This document shows positions 8,088 to 15,972 of a DNA stretch of 64,000 bases, in pieces. The stretch spans positions 1 through 64,000 of the forward strand of contig DDSV01000002.1 of NCBI GenBank assembly GCA_002344215.1, read 5' to 3'. Each line of letters opens with the position of its first letter. Positions within the stretch are counted from its first letter, which is position 1. A program made the translations under genes and the position numbers. The notes beneath the pieces were generated by a model. That model searched no databases. It was not told the origin of the DNA and saw only the letters and a list, made by a program, of their open reading frames with translations. Origin of the DNA: Akkermansiaceae bacterium UBA2381. Its GTDB lineage: Bacteria > Verrucomicrobiota > Verrucomicrobiia > Verrucomicrobiales > DEV007.

Positions 8088-8504
8088 TCAGCGGCGCTCG
8101 AGGTATTTGGCCATCGAGCGGAGGATGGACTCGGCGAGCTGAGGAGAGCTCTTCATGACCTCATGCAGGGCACGGTGGGAAATGGCGAGGCATTTTCCCG
8201 CTTTCGCCATCCGGACCGTGGCGGTAGCCGGAGTGAGGGACACCGCGCTGATCTGACCGACGACTTCCCCGGGACTGGTGATGCGATTGACGAGGGTTCC
8301 GTTGACGAGGATCTCGAGCTCCCCCTCGATGAGCACCCAGATCCGCTGACCGGCTTCCTTTTCGCGAATGATTTCGACTCCTCCGTCGAGCTCCTGAATC
8401 TCTCCCGAGCTGATGAGAGCACCGAGAGAGGCCTCGGTGACCTTGGTGAAATCAGGATTTCCCTTCAGGAGGGTGATTAGATCGGCTTCGTTCATGCGCC
8501 TCAT
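8088..8504 (-). CDS. Cyclic nucleotide-binding (CRP-type) domain protein
   Basis: 138 residues containing only a cNMP-binding beta-roll (IIREKEAGQRIWVLIEGELEILVNG, RITSPGEVVGQISAVSLTPATATVRM) and its C-terminal helices (LHEVMKSSPQLAESILRSMAKYL). No helix-turn-helix follows, so it is not a CRP/FNR transcription factor by itself. The Arg of the phosphate-binding cassette (TPATATVRM) aligns with the cAMP-contact region, though the preceding GE is loosely kept (GEVVGQIS). It is probably a stand-alone regulatory module. A second ATG at 8495 is an alternative start. It is convergent with the GYF-PH gene, 7 bases apart. Confidence 0.8.
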   Translation of the reverse strand: MRRMNEADLITLLKGNPDFTKVTEASLGALISSGEIQELDGGVEIIREKEAGQRIWVLIEGELEILVNGTLVNRITSPGEVVGQISAVSLTPATATVRMAKAGKCLAISHRALHEVMKSSPQLAESILRSMAKYLERR

Positions 8505-8661
8505 TCTCTAACACTGATGCGGGTATTCGTTCAAGCGCTCGTTTCAGGGGCGGCGTCTGAAACCTGTCAGGACGTATTTTTTGAGACAAGGGAATGTCCC
8601 TGTTCGCGAATCGGAGGAAAGGTCGTATTTTTGCCAAAGTGAACGCCTTTCGAAATTTCCC

Positions 8662-9468
8662 ATGCTGAACGATCCCTCCAAAAACGCGGCCACTGACCCG
8701 ATTGCGGTTCACTGCTTCTTCGTGCGTGAGCGCAATGCCCTCCTCGTGCGGGGGGATTTCTCCCCGCTCTACATGGACTACTATCTGCACCTGATGCAGC
8801 ACCAGATCCGCTACGAGCCCGCTCAGGATAATCTCGTGAAGGACGGGCTCGCCGCCCTCACTCTGCACCTCGCGACGCGGCCGTGGAACGAGGCGGTGGC
8901 GTGGACCCTGAGCTGGCAGGATCCGCTTCAAAACGTTTTTGTCACCGGGAGCAACCGGGGCGGAAATGTGGTCGGTCGCCTTTTCACCGAGGATGTGCGG
9001 GAACGGGAGAATAATCTTTTCATCTCCCAGGTCATGGTCGCGGGGCGGGAACCGAGGCAGAGCATGGTTGAAGCGGAGACTCTGGACATGTTCTCCATTG
9101 CCGAGTCCTTTTACACGCAAAGCGAGCAGCGGCCGGGCAGATATTTCCGGCACAGTGAGGAGGATTTTGTGATGGTCTCGGCTCAGCCCGACTGCGATGT
9201 CGACTGGCTCATGGACCTCGATGACGAAAAGATCCGGCGAATTGATGAATTCGAGACCCTCAGTCTCCTCGAAACCCGCTCCTACCGGTTCGACTGTGGC
9301 TGCCGGCCGGAAAAGATCTTCCCCATCATTGCCGACATGAACGAGGAGGCGATACAGGCGGTTTTCGGGGAGAATGAAGTCATTGCCGCCGGATGTCCGA
9401 GGTGCGGGGCCCGATACGTGATCACGCAGGAAGCGCTCGAGGCCTTTCGGAAGGACCAATCCGAATGA
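8662..9468 (+). CDS. hslO: Hsp33 family redox-regulated chaperone
   Basis: 268 residues, slightly short of E. coli Hsp33 (about 290). The decisive feature is the C-terminal zinc redox switch: Cys212-Gly-Cys214 and, 30 residues later, Cys245-Pro-Arg-Cys248. This matches the family's CxC-X27-32-CxxC spacing. Oxidative loss of zinc unfolds the linker and activates ATP-independent holdase activity in the cytoplasm. The N-terminal domain contains TGSNRGGNVVGRLFTED. Its stop overlaps the start of the next gene by four bases (ATGA), indicating translational coupling. Confidence 0.88.
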   Translation: MLNDPSKNAATDPIAVHCFFVRERNALLVRGDFSPLYMDYYLHLMQHQIRYEPAQDNLVKDGLAALTLHLATRPWNEAVAWTLSWQDPLQNVFVTGSNRGGNVVGRLFTEDVRERENNLFISQVMVAGREPRQSMVEAETLDMFSIAESFYTQSEQRPGRYFRHSEEDFVMVSAQPDCDVDWLMDLDDEKIRRIDEFETLSLLETRSYRFDCGCRPEKIFPIIADMNEEAIQAVFGENEVIAAGCPRCGARYVITQEALEAFRKDQSE

Positions 9469-9761
9469 AAGGGACGCGGAAGGACGAGAGCAAACGGAGG
9501 GAGCAGGAGCTTGCCTGGATAGGCGATACGATCCTCGATCTCTATGCCCGCACCTGGATCCTTCGGGAGAGGGGAATGGTCTGTGGCGAGACCCTGAGGA
9601 GGATGACTTCGAACCAGTTTCTCGCCTGCATCGGGAACCCGACGGCGGTGGAGGCGATCATCGGCGGAGTTTATCAAGAGCAGGGCATGGAACCCGCTTT
9701 TGCGTGGATTGAGGCCGAAATTCTTCCCATTTTTGAGAAACAGGAGCGAAATCGGCGCTAA
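9465..9761 (+). CDS. Short RNase III-fold protein
   Basis: 98 residues. The N-terminal RREQELAWIGDTILDLYAR matches the RNase III signature (E-x-LxFLGDAvL), including the Gly-Asp pair. The second half (TSNQFLACIGNPTAVEAIIGGVYQEQGMEPAFAWIE) matches the second signature helix ending in an acidic residue. No double-stranded RNA-binding domain is present, as in Mini-III, but the protein is even shorter than typical Mini-III. It could process rRNA precursors; activity is inferred from the fold only. It overlaps hslO by four bases, so the two are co-translated. Confidence 0.65.
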   Translation: MKGTRKDESKRREQELAWIGDTILDLYARTWILRERGMVCGETLRRMTSNQFLACIGNPTAVEAIIGGVYQEQGMEPAFAWIEAEILPIFEKQERNRR

Positions 9762-9857
9762 ATCATCGCTTTTTTAAAAAAATCCGGATTTTACTAATTT
9801 CGGGTCTGAACTTATCGTCTTGTCTCTGCCTGCCAGGCTTTTTAGATCGAATCATCT

Positions 9858-10442
9858 ATGACACACATCGTGAAACGCGCCGGAAACCGCCACGGCTGTT
9901 CGGCGCAAAGACTGGCATTAGGCATCATTTTGACGGGAGCCGGATTTTTCCTCTCCTCATGTACGACTACCGGGACGAGCGGCGGAGGTAACATCGCCGG
10001 GCAGCTCACGCCCGCCCAGATCAACCATCCCCAGGTCAAGGCAAGGAATGCGGTGATCGCGACCGAGCCTCCGGGAAATTATTACATCGGTCGCCGCTGG
10101 TGGACGGATGGAACACGATTCTGGGGATACATGCGCCAGCCGGGCCAGCCCTGGTCCGAGGCGCAGCTCGTCATCATGAACGAGAGTATCATCAAGCAGC
10201 CGGACCGTGCTCCTGAGGAAGGGGTTCCGCAGCCGCATGGCTACGACCACAACTACGAGTACCGCATCTGGGGCAGCTTCACCGGGGCGAAGATTTACGA
10301 CCCGAACTCAAATTTCGTGGTGCCTGAGTTCCGCCTTTCGAAGTTCGAACTGATTTCCGCGAATCCCGGTTTCCTTTTCTACCCGGGAGAGCCCTACAAT
10401 CCGCGTCAGCTCCCCACGGTGCATCCGCCCTTTCCGAACTGA
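9858..10442 (+). CDS. Lipoprotein of unknown function
   Basis: 194 residues. A signal segment with the lipobox LSSC (GIILTGAGFFLSSCTTTG) predicts lipid attachment at the Cys near residue 35. The rest is rich in aromatic residues and Pro (YYIGRRWWTDGTRFWGYMRQPGQPW, YRIWGSFTGAKIYDPNSN) and has no recognised domain. The upstream gap of 96 bases is AT-rich, with a TTTTTTAAAAAAA stretch near 9772, and probably contains the promoter. It is convergent with greA across a strong hairpin. Confidence 0.75.
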   Translation: MTHIVKRAGNRHGCSAQRLALGIILTGAGFFLSSCTTTGTSGGGNIAGQLTPAQINHPQVKARNAVIATEPPGNYYIGRRWWTDGTRFWGYMRQPGQPWSEAQLVIMNESIIKQPDRAPEEGVPQPHGYDHNYEYRIWGSFTGAKIYDPNSNFVVPEFRLSKFELISANPGFLFYPGEPYNPRQLPTVHPPFPN

Positions 10443-10452
10443 TCAAAGAAAA

Positions 10453-10481
10453 AGGGTTGGGTGATGAACCCAACCCTCTTC
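10453..10481 (-). terminator. Rho-independent terminator of greA (possibly bidirectional)
   Basis: AGGGTTGGGT at 10453-10462 and its perfect complement at 10468-10477 form a 10-bp stem around the loop GATGA. Read on the minus strand the stem is followed by TTTTTCTTT, the U-run expected after greA. On the plus strand the tail is weaker (CTTCAG), so termination of the lipoprotein transcript would be less efficient. Confidence 0.88.
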
Positions 10482-10510
10482 AGAGCAATTCAACCGGCGC
10501 GGAGCCCGTC

Positions 10511-12355
10511 TCAGCTCTTGTAAGCCTTGATCGCCGTGATGCGGTAGCGCTTCATCTCGCCATCGCCGAGCGGGAACTCAACCTCGGTGCCGACCGCCTT
10601 GTCGAGGATGGCGTTACCACGCTCGGAAAGGTAGGCGATGATCCCGTTGTCCGGATCGGAATCCCAGGCCCCGAGGACGGTGTAGGTGAGCGGTTCCCCT
10701 CCGCTGACGGCGTCGAGAGACACGATCGTTCCGATGGACACCTTGCTGGTGTCGGGATTGAGGAAATCGGTCGGTTGCGCCAGTTTGAGGTCGCGCTCCC
10801 AGTCGCCCTGCCGCTTCATGAGAACCCGCTGGTATTCCTTGGCGGACTTGTACTCGAAGTTTTCGCGAAGGTCTCCGTAGGAACGGGCGATCTTGATGTC
10901 CTCGCGGTTCTGGGGAATTTCCTCCTTGATGAGCTTGTCGTAGGCGGCCTTTTTCTCGGCGAGGCTGGACTCGGAGACGATGAGAGTTTCCTCCTGCACT
11001 TTCTCGCGACCACTCATGAGATCCTGGATCTCAGGGTGGAGTTTGATGATCCGCGCCATGAGCGATTTCCGGGTCAGTTCATCGAAGGAGGCGGAAGTGA
11101 CGAGGCGGCTCGCGAAGTTCCGGATCGTGTTGATGTTGGCTCCGTTGATGAGGTCGGGGATGAGCCCGTTGTCATCAGCCACCAGATCACGAAGGCGGTT
11201 CGCCGCGCGCACCGAACCCTCGTCATTCAACTGATCCGCCTCAAGCGAGCTCATTACTGACAGACAAAGCGTGGTGGTGAAGACCGATTGGGAGAGCCCT
11301 TTGCGCTCACGGCAGATCCAGGCCAGCGAGTCCGAAGTGATCGTCCGCTGTTGCAGGCCGTTCTCCATGTAGCCAATGATGGCACTTCGGCGATCCGCTG
11401 AATCCAGGTAGCTGGCGATCTCGGCGATGGAGCGAAGATTGCAGAGGGGAATAAGCCCGAGCATTTTCTCGACCCATTTTTCCTCGCCGAAAGCGTCGGG
11501 GAAACTTTTGAGAACCTGGCGGAGACGCGTCAGGGAGAGATCTTCGAACAATCCGGGGATGGCGTTCTCGTCAGCGGCGAGGATCTCGGCAGTCGAAATC
11601 TGACCGCTGACCGGTTCGAAGCCCTTGAGTTTGGTCTGCAGTTCCTCGCGGATCAGGATCAACTCGACGGCGGGGGCATACTGGAGTTTGACGCCCTTTC
11701 GCGCGATTTCGCTGATCTCGGCGACGAGTTCGATGAGGTTGTCCTGGTGGTCTTTGAAGGCATTGATCTCCTTGATGATGGCCTCGACGGCTTTCACCTT
11801 GGCCCGGAGATCGCGCGCTTCGCGGAAGTCGGCGATGAGGCCCTGCGAGGGGTCGAAGTCCTCCTCACGCAGCTCCAGCGGATCGGTGCGCTTGGCGGGG
11901 ACGATGAACTGCATGTTCTCGCGCAGTTTCTTTTTGGTGGCCTCCCACCAGCTCTTGTATTTCCCTTCCGGGATAATGTAGCCCTTCAGCATCGTTTCGA
12001 GCTGATCGAGGGAAAGGCGGTCGCCGCTGCTGCTCAGGGCCAGTTTCACGAGAGCCACCGGATCGGAGTTGGAAAGAGCCTTCAATTCATCCGAGGCGGT
12101 GTAGCGTTTTGCCAAAAAAGAATCCTCGGAAATCGGGGTCAGCGACATCGCGGCGAACTTCATTCCGAGTTCGTGACCGGTTTTGGTCTCGAAGTCCACG
12201 ATCACTTTTACGCCAAGGCGATCCCAGTCGATGACCTTGCCGGCGCCCCAGCTTTTGTGCTGGCAGTAGGTCCCGGGAGGCAATAGTTCGAGTTGTTGAG
12301 CGGTGAGGGGGTCGATTTTGCCTCGTGAGACTAACTTTTCAAGATCGGGGTGCAT
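10511..12355 (-). CDS. greA: Transcription elongation factor GreA with long N-terminal extension
   Basis: 614 residues against about 158 for ordinary GreA. The C-terminal part from about residue 455 is GreA/GreB: a coiled coil with the acidic-tip sequence SYGDLRENFEYKSAKEYQ, then the FKBP-like domain (GTIVSLDAVSGGEPLTYTVLG, GNAILDKAVGTEVEF). It inserts into the secondary channel of RNA polymerase and stimulates transcript cleavage. The first 70 residues (GTYCQHKSWGAGKVIDWDRLGVKVIVDF) resemble a Tudor/CarD-like small barrel. The middle is helical and unrecognised. Chlamydial GreA is similarly long, so the architecture fits a PVC lineage. The terminator lies 30 bases past the stop. Confidence 0.88.
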   Translation of the reverse strand: MHPDLEKLVSRGKIDPLTAQQLELLPPGTYCQHKSWGAGKVIDWDRLGVKVIVDFETKTGHELGMKFAAMSLTPISEDSFLAKRYTASDELKALSNSDPVALVKLALSSSGDRLSLDQLETMLKGYIIPEGKYKSWWEATKKKLRENMQFIVPAKRTDPLELREEDFDPSQGLIADFREARDLRAKVKAVEAIIKEINAFKDHQDNLIELVAEISEIARKGVKLQYAPAVELILIREELQTKLKGFEPVSGQISTAEILAADENAIPGLFEDLSLTRLRQVLKSFPDAFGEEKWVEKMLGLIPLCNLRSIAEIASYLDSADRRSAIIGYMENGLQQRTITSDSLAWICRERKGLSQSVFTTTLCLSVMSSLEADQLNDEGSVRAANRLRDLVADDNGLIPDLINGANINTIRNFASRLVTSASFDELTRKSLMARIIKLHPEIQDLMSGREKVQEETLIVSESSLAEKKAAYDKLIKEEIPQNREDIKIARSYGDLRENFEYKSAKEYQRVLMKRQGDWERDLKLAQPTDFLNPDTSKVSIGTIVSLDAVSGGEPLTYTVLGAWDSDPDNGIIAYLSERGNAILDKAVGTEVEFPLGDGEMKRYRITAIKAYKS

Positions 12356-12447
12356 TGTCCCTCAACATAGGAAGAAGGAGGCTCGAGCCAAGCGAAAAAA
12401 AAATTTGGTTGCCAATATTGTGTCACCTGTCTACTCTTCGACCCTAT

Positions 12448-12864
12448 ATGAGAAGGATTTTGGCAGCTCTTGTGCTCTTCGCATTCGTTTCGGTTTCTTT
12501 CGCGGACATCCACGAACCGCCGAAGACGAAATACACGAAGACACGTAAATTTGGACGCGGATTCGCAAACATCGTCTACGGATGGACCGAAATCCCCATG
12601 ACGATGCACCGTTGGAGCGAGCTCCACACCGAGCAGTCCGTGGGAATTTTCACCGCCGGATACTTCCAGGGAATCCAGCGCGCCGGTGCCCGCCTCAAGT
12701 TCGGCATCTACGAAGTGGTCAATTTCCAGCGCCCGCTCTACAAGGACAGCTTCCGTCCCGCGATGGCCGATATCGACTATCTCCCGATTCGCGGTTACGA
12801 GGAATTTCCTCCGCAGATCGGCTTTATGTCCACCACGGGCTACACCCGCGGAAGGACCTGGTAA
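12448..12864 (+). CDS. Exosortase system-associated protein, TIGR04073 family
   Basis: 138 residues with a signal peptide (MRRILAALVLFAFVSVSFA). The mature part contains RKFGRGFANIVYGWTEIPMTM, the recognisable motif of TIGR04073 proteins, which occur in genomes with a PEP-CTERM/exosortase system. It then ends with conserved aromatic and Gly segments (GFMSTTGYTRGRTW). Its molecular role is unknown. A PEP-CTERM protein is encoded at the right end of this window, which supports an active sorting system in the genome. The exosortase itself is not here. A strong terminator follows. Confidence 0.8.
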   Translation: MRRILAALVLFAFVSVSFADIHEPPKTKYTKTRKFGRGFANIVYGWTEIPMTMHRWSELHTEQSVGIFTAGYFQGIQRAGARLKFGIYEVVNFQRPLYKDSFRPAMADIDYLPIRGYEEFPPQIGFMSTTGYTRGRTW

Positions 12865-12904
12865 TCCGCCCTTGGGTCGGATCATCGGGATTTCCCCGCT
12901 TTCG

Positions 12905-12929
12905 AAAGCTGCCTTCGGGCAGCTTTTTT
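12905..12929 (+). terminator. Rho-independent terminator after the TIGR04073 gene
   Basis: AAAGCTGCC and GGCAGCTTT form a 9-bp stem around the stable TTCG tetraloop, followed by TTT TTT within 12924-12929. It lies 40 bases past the stop codon and before the convergent deacylase gene. Confidence 0.92.
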
Positions 12930-12963
12930 GTTTTCCGGCAACCTCGTGCGCCGCCCGGGCACT

Positions 12964-14103
12964 TCAGATTTGATAGGTCTCGAGAAAGCGCTGATAAAAA
13001 ACCGCACCGTCCTCGAGGTCCTGAATCGAGAGAAATTCGTCTTTGGTGTGGGCCTGGGCGATACTTCCCGGCCCGCAGGCCACCGAAGGGATTCCGCCCT
13101 CGGCGAGGCGTCCCGCGTCGCAGAACCAGGGTGCCGTGGTGAGGGTTGAGCCGATGGACTGAAGACGGAGAATCCCGTCCGTGCCGGGATCGGTCAGGAG
13201 GGGGCACGAATCACCGAGCACGGACACGGAAATGGACTGAGTGAGTCCTCGTGAGGCAAGAAAATCCTCGACGAGGCGCCGACTGCCTCCGGCCTGATGA
13301 AGGGCGGGGGTTTCCCGGAAATCGAGCGTGGCCCGGCACTCGGCGGCGACGATGTTCGGGCTGCTGCCTCCCTGGATCATGCCCAAACTGACCGTGGGGG
13401 AGCCGAGGACAGCATCGCGGTAGGCGGGGAGTTGTGCCTCGAGCGAGGCGAGAAGTTCTTCGAGGACCGGGAGCAGTTTCCGTATCGCGTTTTCACCCCG
13501 CTCCGGAGTGGATCCGTGACAGGCACGACCCGCCGCCGAAATTTCCAGCCAGACGCAGCCTTTGTGGGCGTGGACGGTCTCGAGGGAGGTCGGCTCTCCG
13601 ACCACGGCGAATTCGTAGTCTGCCCCGTGTCGTGCGGCGAAGTGCTTTGAACCGGGCTGATCCGCTTCTTCGCCCATCAAGCCGACAAAGGTCACCGGCG
13701 AGGAAACTCTGCTGAGATTTTCCCGCATCTGAAACAGAGCCCACAACATTGCCGCCATTGTCCCCTTGGTATCCGACGCGCCGCGGCCAAAAATTTTTCC
13801 ATCCCGGATTTCACCGCCGAACGGGTCGATGGACATTCCCTGGACGCTGACCGTGTCGAGATGCGGGGCGAGAAGTATTCCCCGATTCTTTTTTCCTCCC
13901 GGAAAACGGCCGATCACATTGGGGCGGCCGGGAAGGACTTCCTCAAGCGTCACCTCTGCTCCACAGGCTCGCAGGAGCTCGCCAACCCTGACGGCACAGG
14001 CCATCTCACCGCTCGCCCCTTGTCCCGGAGCACAGTCGGGATTGACGCTTGGAATGCGGATCAATTCCTGAAGGAGGGCGGATGGCGAACCCGGAAACGG
14101 CAT
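12964..14103 (-). CDS. M20 family deacylase, ArgE/DapE type (probable acetylornithine deacetylase)
   Basis: 379 residues, the normal size for the family. The two-metal site is intact: His81-Leu-Asp83 (APHLDTV), Asp111 (GRGASDTKG), Glu145-Glu146 (GEEADQPGS), the E of VGEPTSLE and the C-terminal His in IAQAHTKDEF. The lid domain follows the third ligand pair. ArgE and DapE hydrolyse N-acyl bonds in arginine and lysine biosynthesis; substrate choice between N-acetylornithine, succinyl-DAP or a related amide cannot be settled here. Its 3' end faces the TIGR04073 terminator. Confidence 0.8.
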   Translation of the reverse strand: MPFPGSPSALLQELIRIPSVNPDCAPGQGASGEMACAVRVGELLRACGAEVTLEEVLPGRPNVIGRFPGGKKNRGILLAPHLDTVSVQGMSIDPFGGEIRDGKIFGRGASDTKGTMAAMLWALFQMRENLSRVSSPVTFVGLMGEEADQPGSKHFAARHGADYEFAVVGEPTSLETVHAHKGCVWLEISAAGRACHGSTPERGENAIRKLLPVLEELLASLEAQLPAYRDAVLGSPTVSLGMIQGGSSPNIVAAECRATLDFRETPALHQAGGSRRLVEDFLASRGLTQSISVSVLGDSCPLLTDPGTDGILRLQSIGSTLTTAPWFCDAGRLAEGGIPSVACGPGSIAQAHTKDEFLSIQDLEDGAVFYQRFLETYQI

Positions 14104-14142
14104 TAGGAGACCACTATGGTGGCAGAGCTATGAAAATTCCAG

Positions 14143-14210
14143 CACTCGTCGATGAGAAAAAGACTGGATTCCATGCGCGAAATTGATTATGCGTTTGACA
14201 TCAACGAGTG
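14143..14210. repeat. Imperfect inverted repeat upstream of the Pro/Ala-rich gene
   Basis: CACTCGTCGATG at 14143-14154 and CATCAACGAGTG at 14199-14210 pair at 11 of 12 positions across a 44-base AT-rich spacer. It sits between the divergent deacylase and Pro/Ala-rich genes and could be an operator or a leader hairpin. Confidence 0.35.
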
Positions 14211-14256
14211 TTCGAGGCCTTAATCAGCGTCTGGACTTTTTAAAAGTTATTTCTGT

Positions 14257-15285
14257 ATGAGTGATCAAATTCCACCCAAGCCTTCTGTCAGCACCTCGAC
14301 GGTGCCTTTGAAGAAGGAAACGGTTCGAATCAGTTTAAGAGCGCAGCCCGATGATTCGGGACCGGTCGCTCCTAAAGGCTCGACCGCGCCAATTCCCTCC
14401 GGAGGTCCCTCGACAGCTCCCGTTATTGGTGTTGCCGCCACTGGTCCGATTCCTCCCTCTCCGAACACTGACCCGATTGAAGCAACGGCACCACTGCCGA
14501 CCGATGGTCCGACGACCGCTCCCATTGGAGGTGCGTCCGCTCCGGCCGCCCGTGTCCCGGTCCCCATGTCAGGTCCCTCCGTTCCGACCTCCGCTCCGGC
14601 ACCTCCGAGCGCCGTGAAGCTTCCGACCTCCGCCCCTTCGGCTCCTCCCGCGCCCATGGCGAGTGCTCCGATGGCACCGCCTGCGCCGACGGCACCTCCG
14701 GCTCCATCTGCCGGGATTCCCACGGCTCCCCCCGCGGTGGCAGGTGCAAAAACGATCCCTCTTGCCAAAGCGCCCGGTCCCCTGGCGCCGCCGCGACCCC
14801 TGTCTGCTCCCGCGCCTGGCGGTGTGGCCCCTCAGCCCGGCCCGGCAGCTCCCCCGAGACCTCCCGGTGCGCCTACCGTCCCGCTTGGGGCAGTGGCACC
14901 ACCACCGGCAGCAGCAGCCCCTCCCGCCGCACCGGCCGGCCTTTCGCCTGTGGGCGCAAAGACCATTCCTCTCGCGAAAGCGCCTGGAAGCGGTGGCCCC
15001 GGCCCCGTGGGCAAATCGACCACCCCGCTTCAGCCCGGTGGCGTAAAACCTCTTCCGCAAGCGACCGTCAAGATGGGTCAGACCCAGCCTATGGGTCAGG
15101 CTCAAGCTCCCTTGCGGGAAATCCCGAAACAGCCCAAAATCCAATCCACTGCCGAGGAGGTAGAGGAGGAATGGGAAGAAGAATACGAAGAATCCGGACT
15201 TATGCCATTTGCCATCATTGTTCTCATCCTCGCCCTTGCGGTTCTGGCCATCGAGCTGGTGACCAAAATGAGCGCAGGCAGCTGA
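14257..15285 (+). CDS. Pro/Ala-rich protein with a single C-terminal membrane segment
   Basis: 342 residues without signal peptide. A short charged N-terminus (PLKKETVRISLRA) is followed by about 260 residues of Pro, Ala, Gly, Ser and Thr, likely disordered. The 12-residue unit GAKTIPLAKAPG occurs twice exactly, with partial echoes nearby. An acidic cluster (EEVEEEWEEEYEE) precedes one hydrophobic helix (LMPFAIIVLILALAVLAIELV) nine residues before the end. The topology is therefore tail-anchored, with a long cytoplasmic disordered arm. No family function is recognised. The long open frame antisense to it is a compositional artefact. Confidence 0.75.
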   Translation: MSDQIPPKPSVSTSTVPLKKETVRISLRAQPDDSGPVAPKGSTAPIPSGGPSTAPVIGVAATGPIPPSPNTDPIEATAPLPTDGPTTAPIGGASAPAARVPVPMSGPSVPTSAPAPPSAVKLPTSAPSAPPAPMASAPMAPPAPTAPPAPSAGIPTAPPAVAGAKTIPLAKAPGPLAPPRPLSAPAPGGVAPQPGPAAPPRPPGAPTVPLGAVAPPPAAAAPPAAPAGLSPVGAKTIPLAKAPGSGGPGPVGKSTTPLQPGGVKPLPQATVKMGQTQPMGQAQAPLREIPKQPKIQSTAEEVEEEWEEEYEESGLMPFAIIVLILALAVLAIELVTKMSAGS

Positions 15286-15585
15286 TCGTTTCAGGGCTTC
15301 AGCGGTCCCGGTGATCGCCACCTGAACGTGAAATGGGGAATCCACCCGGATGCTCCCGACCCTGAAACGGGGCGGGGCACCTGATTGCGTTCAGGCATCC
15401 CTGCAGGGCTCCGCTTCACTTCGCGTTTTCCGATGGAGGCCTCAGGCAATTCATCGGTGCGCCCGAATCGCAGGGAGCGTAATCTCTGTGTCATCGGGCA
15501 ATTCCCGCTTGCTCCTCCGTTTCAAATGGGGGAACTAGTCAAACCGTCAGGGGCCGGGGCTCCGCGGAACTCAATCATTCAGATC
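15286..15585. other. Intergenic region before trxA
   Basis: About 300 bases with no convincing gene. A perfect 9-bp inverted repeat, GTTTCAGGG at 15288-15296 and CCCTGAAAC at 15360-15368, starts right after the stop of the Pro/Ala-rich gene. It could close a long stem-loop. It lacks a U-run and is not a standard terminator. The trxA promoter is probably in the right half, but no clear -35/-10 pair was recognised. Confidence 0.4.
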
Positions 15586-15915
15586 ATGTCACATCCCTCC
15601 ATCGTTCATCTTACCACGGAAAATTTTGCGGCCGAAGCCGAGCAGGCGGCGGTGCCGGTCATCATTGATTTCTGGTCCGAGCATTGTGGACCCTGCAAGA
15701 TGCTTTCCCCCGTCCTCGATGAGGTGGCGGCCGAAGTCGGTGACAGCGCCAAAGTCACGAAAGTTGATGTGATGGCCCATCGCGAGCTTGCGATGAAGTT
15801 TGGAATCCGTGCCGTGCCGACCCTCATTTTTATGAAGGGTGGCGAGGTCAAGGAAACCAAGACCGGCATCATGATGAAAGACGCCATTGTTCAGAAATTG
15901 AAGGCCCTCGCGTGA
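15586..15915 (+). CDS. trxA: Thioredoxin with His-Cys-Gly-Pro-Cys active site
   Basis: 109 residues, standard thioredoxin length. The redox pair is Cys34 and Cys37 in FWSEHCGPCKML; the usual Trp directly before the first Cys is His33. The buried Asp (IIDFW), the cis-Pro loop (RAVPTLIFMKGGE) and the C-terminal helix are present. It would reduce protein disulfides in the cytoplasm with electrons from thioredoxin reductase. The ATG at 15586 gives the common MSHPSIVHLTTENF start. A weak hairpin with ACCCCG/CGGGGT arms follows at 15920-15939. Confidence 0.88.
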   Translation: MSHPSIVHLTTENFAAEAEQAAVPVIIDFWSEHCGPCKMLSPVLDEVAAEVGDSAKVTKVDVMAHRELAMKFGIRAVPTLIFMKGGEVKETKTGIMMKDAIVQKLKALA

Positions 15916-15972
15916 GGTGACCCCGCTTCGTTCCGGGGTTGCCATTTTCTACCCGTCCCCTACGCTGCTATC

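Noticed and set aside
15291..15494. Small minus-strand ORF before trxA
   Set aside because: No ribosome binding site, basic random-like composition, and it overlaps an inverted repeat.
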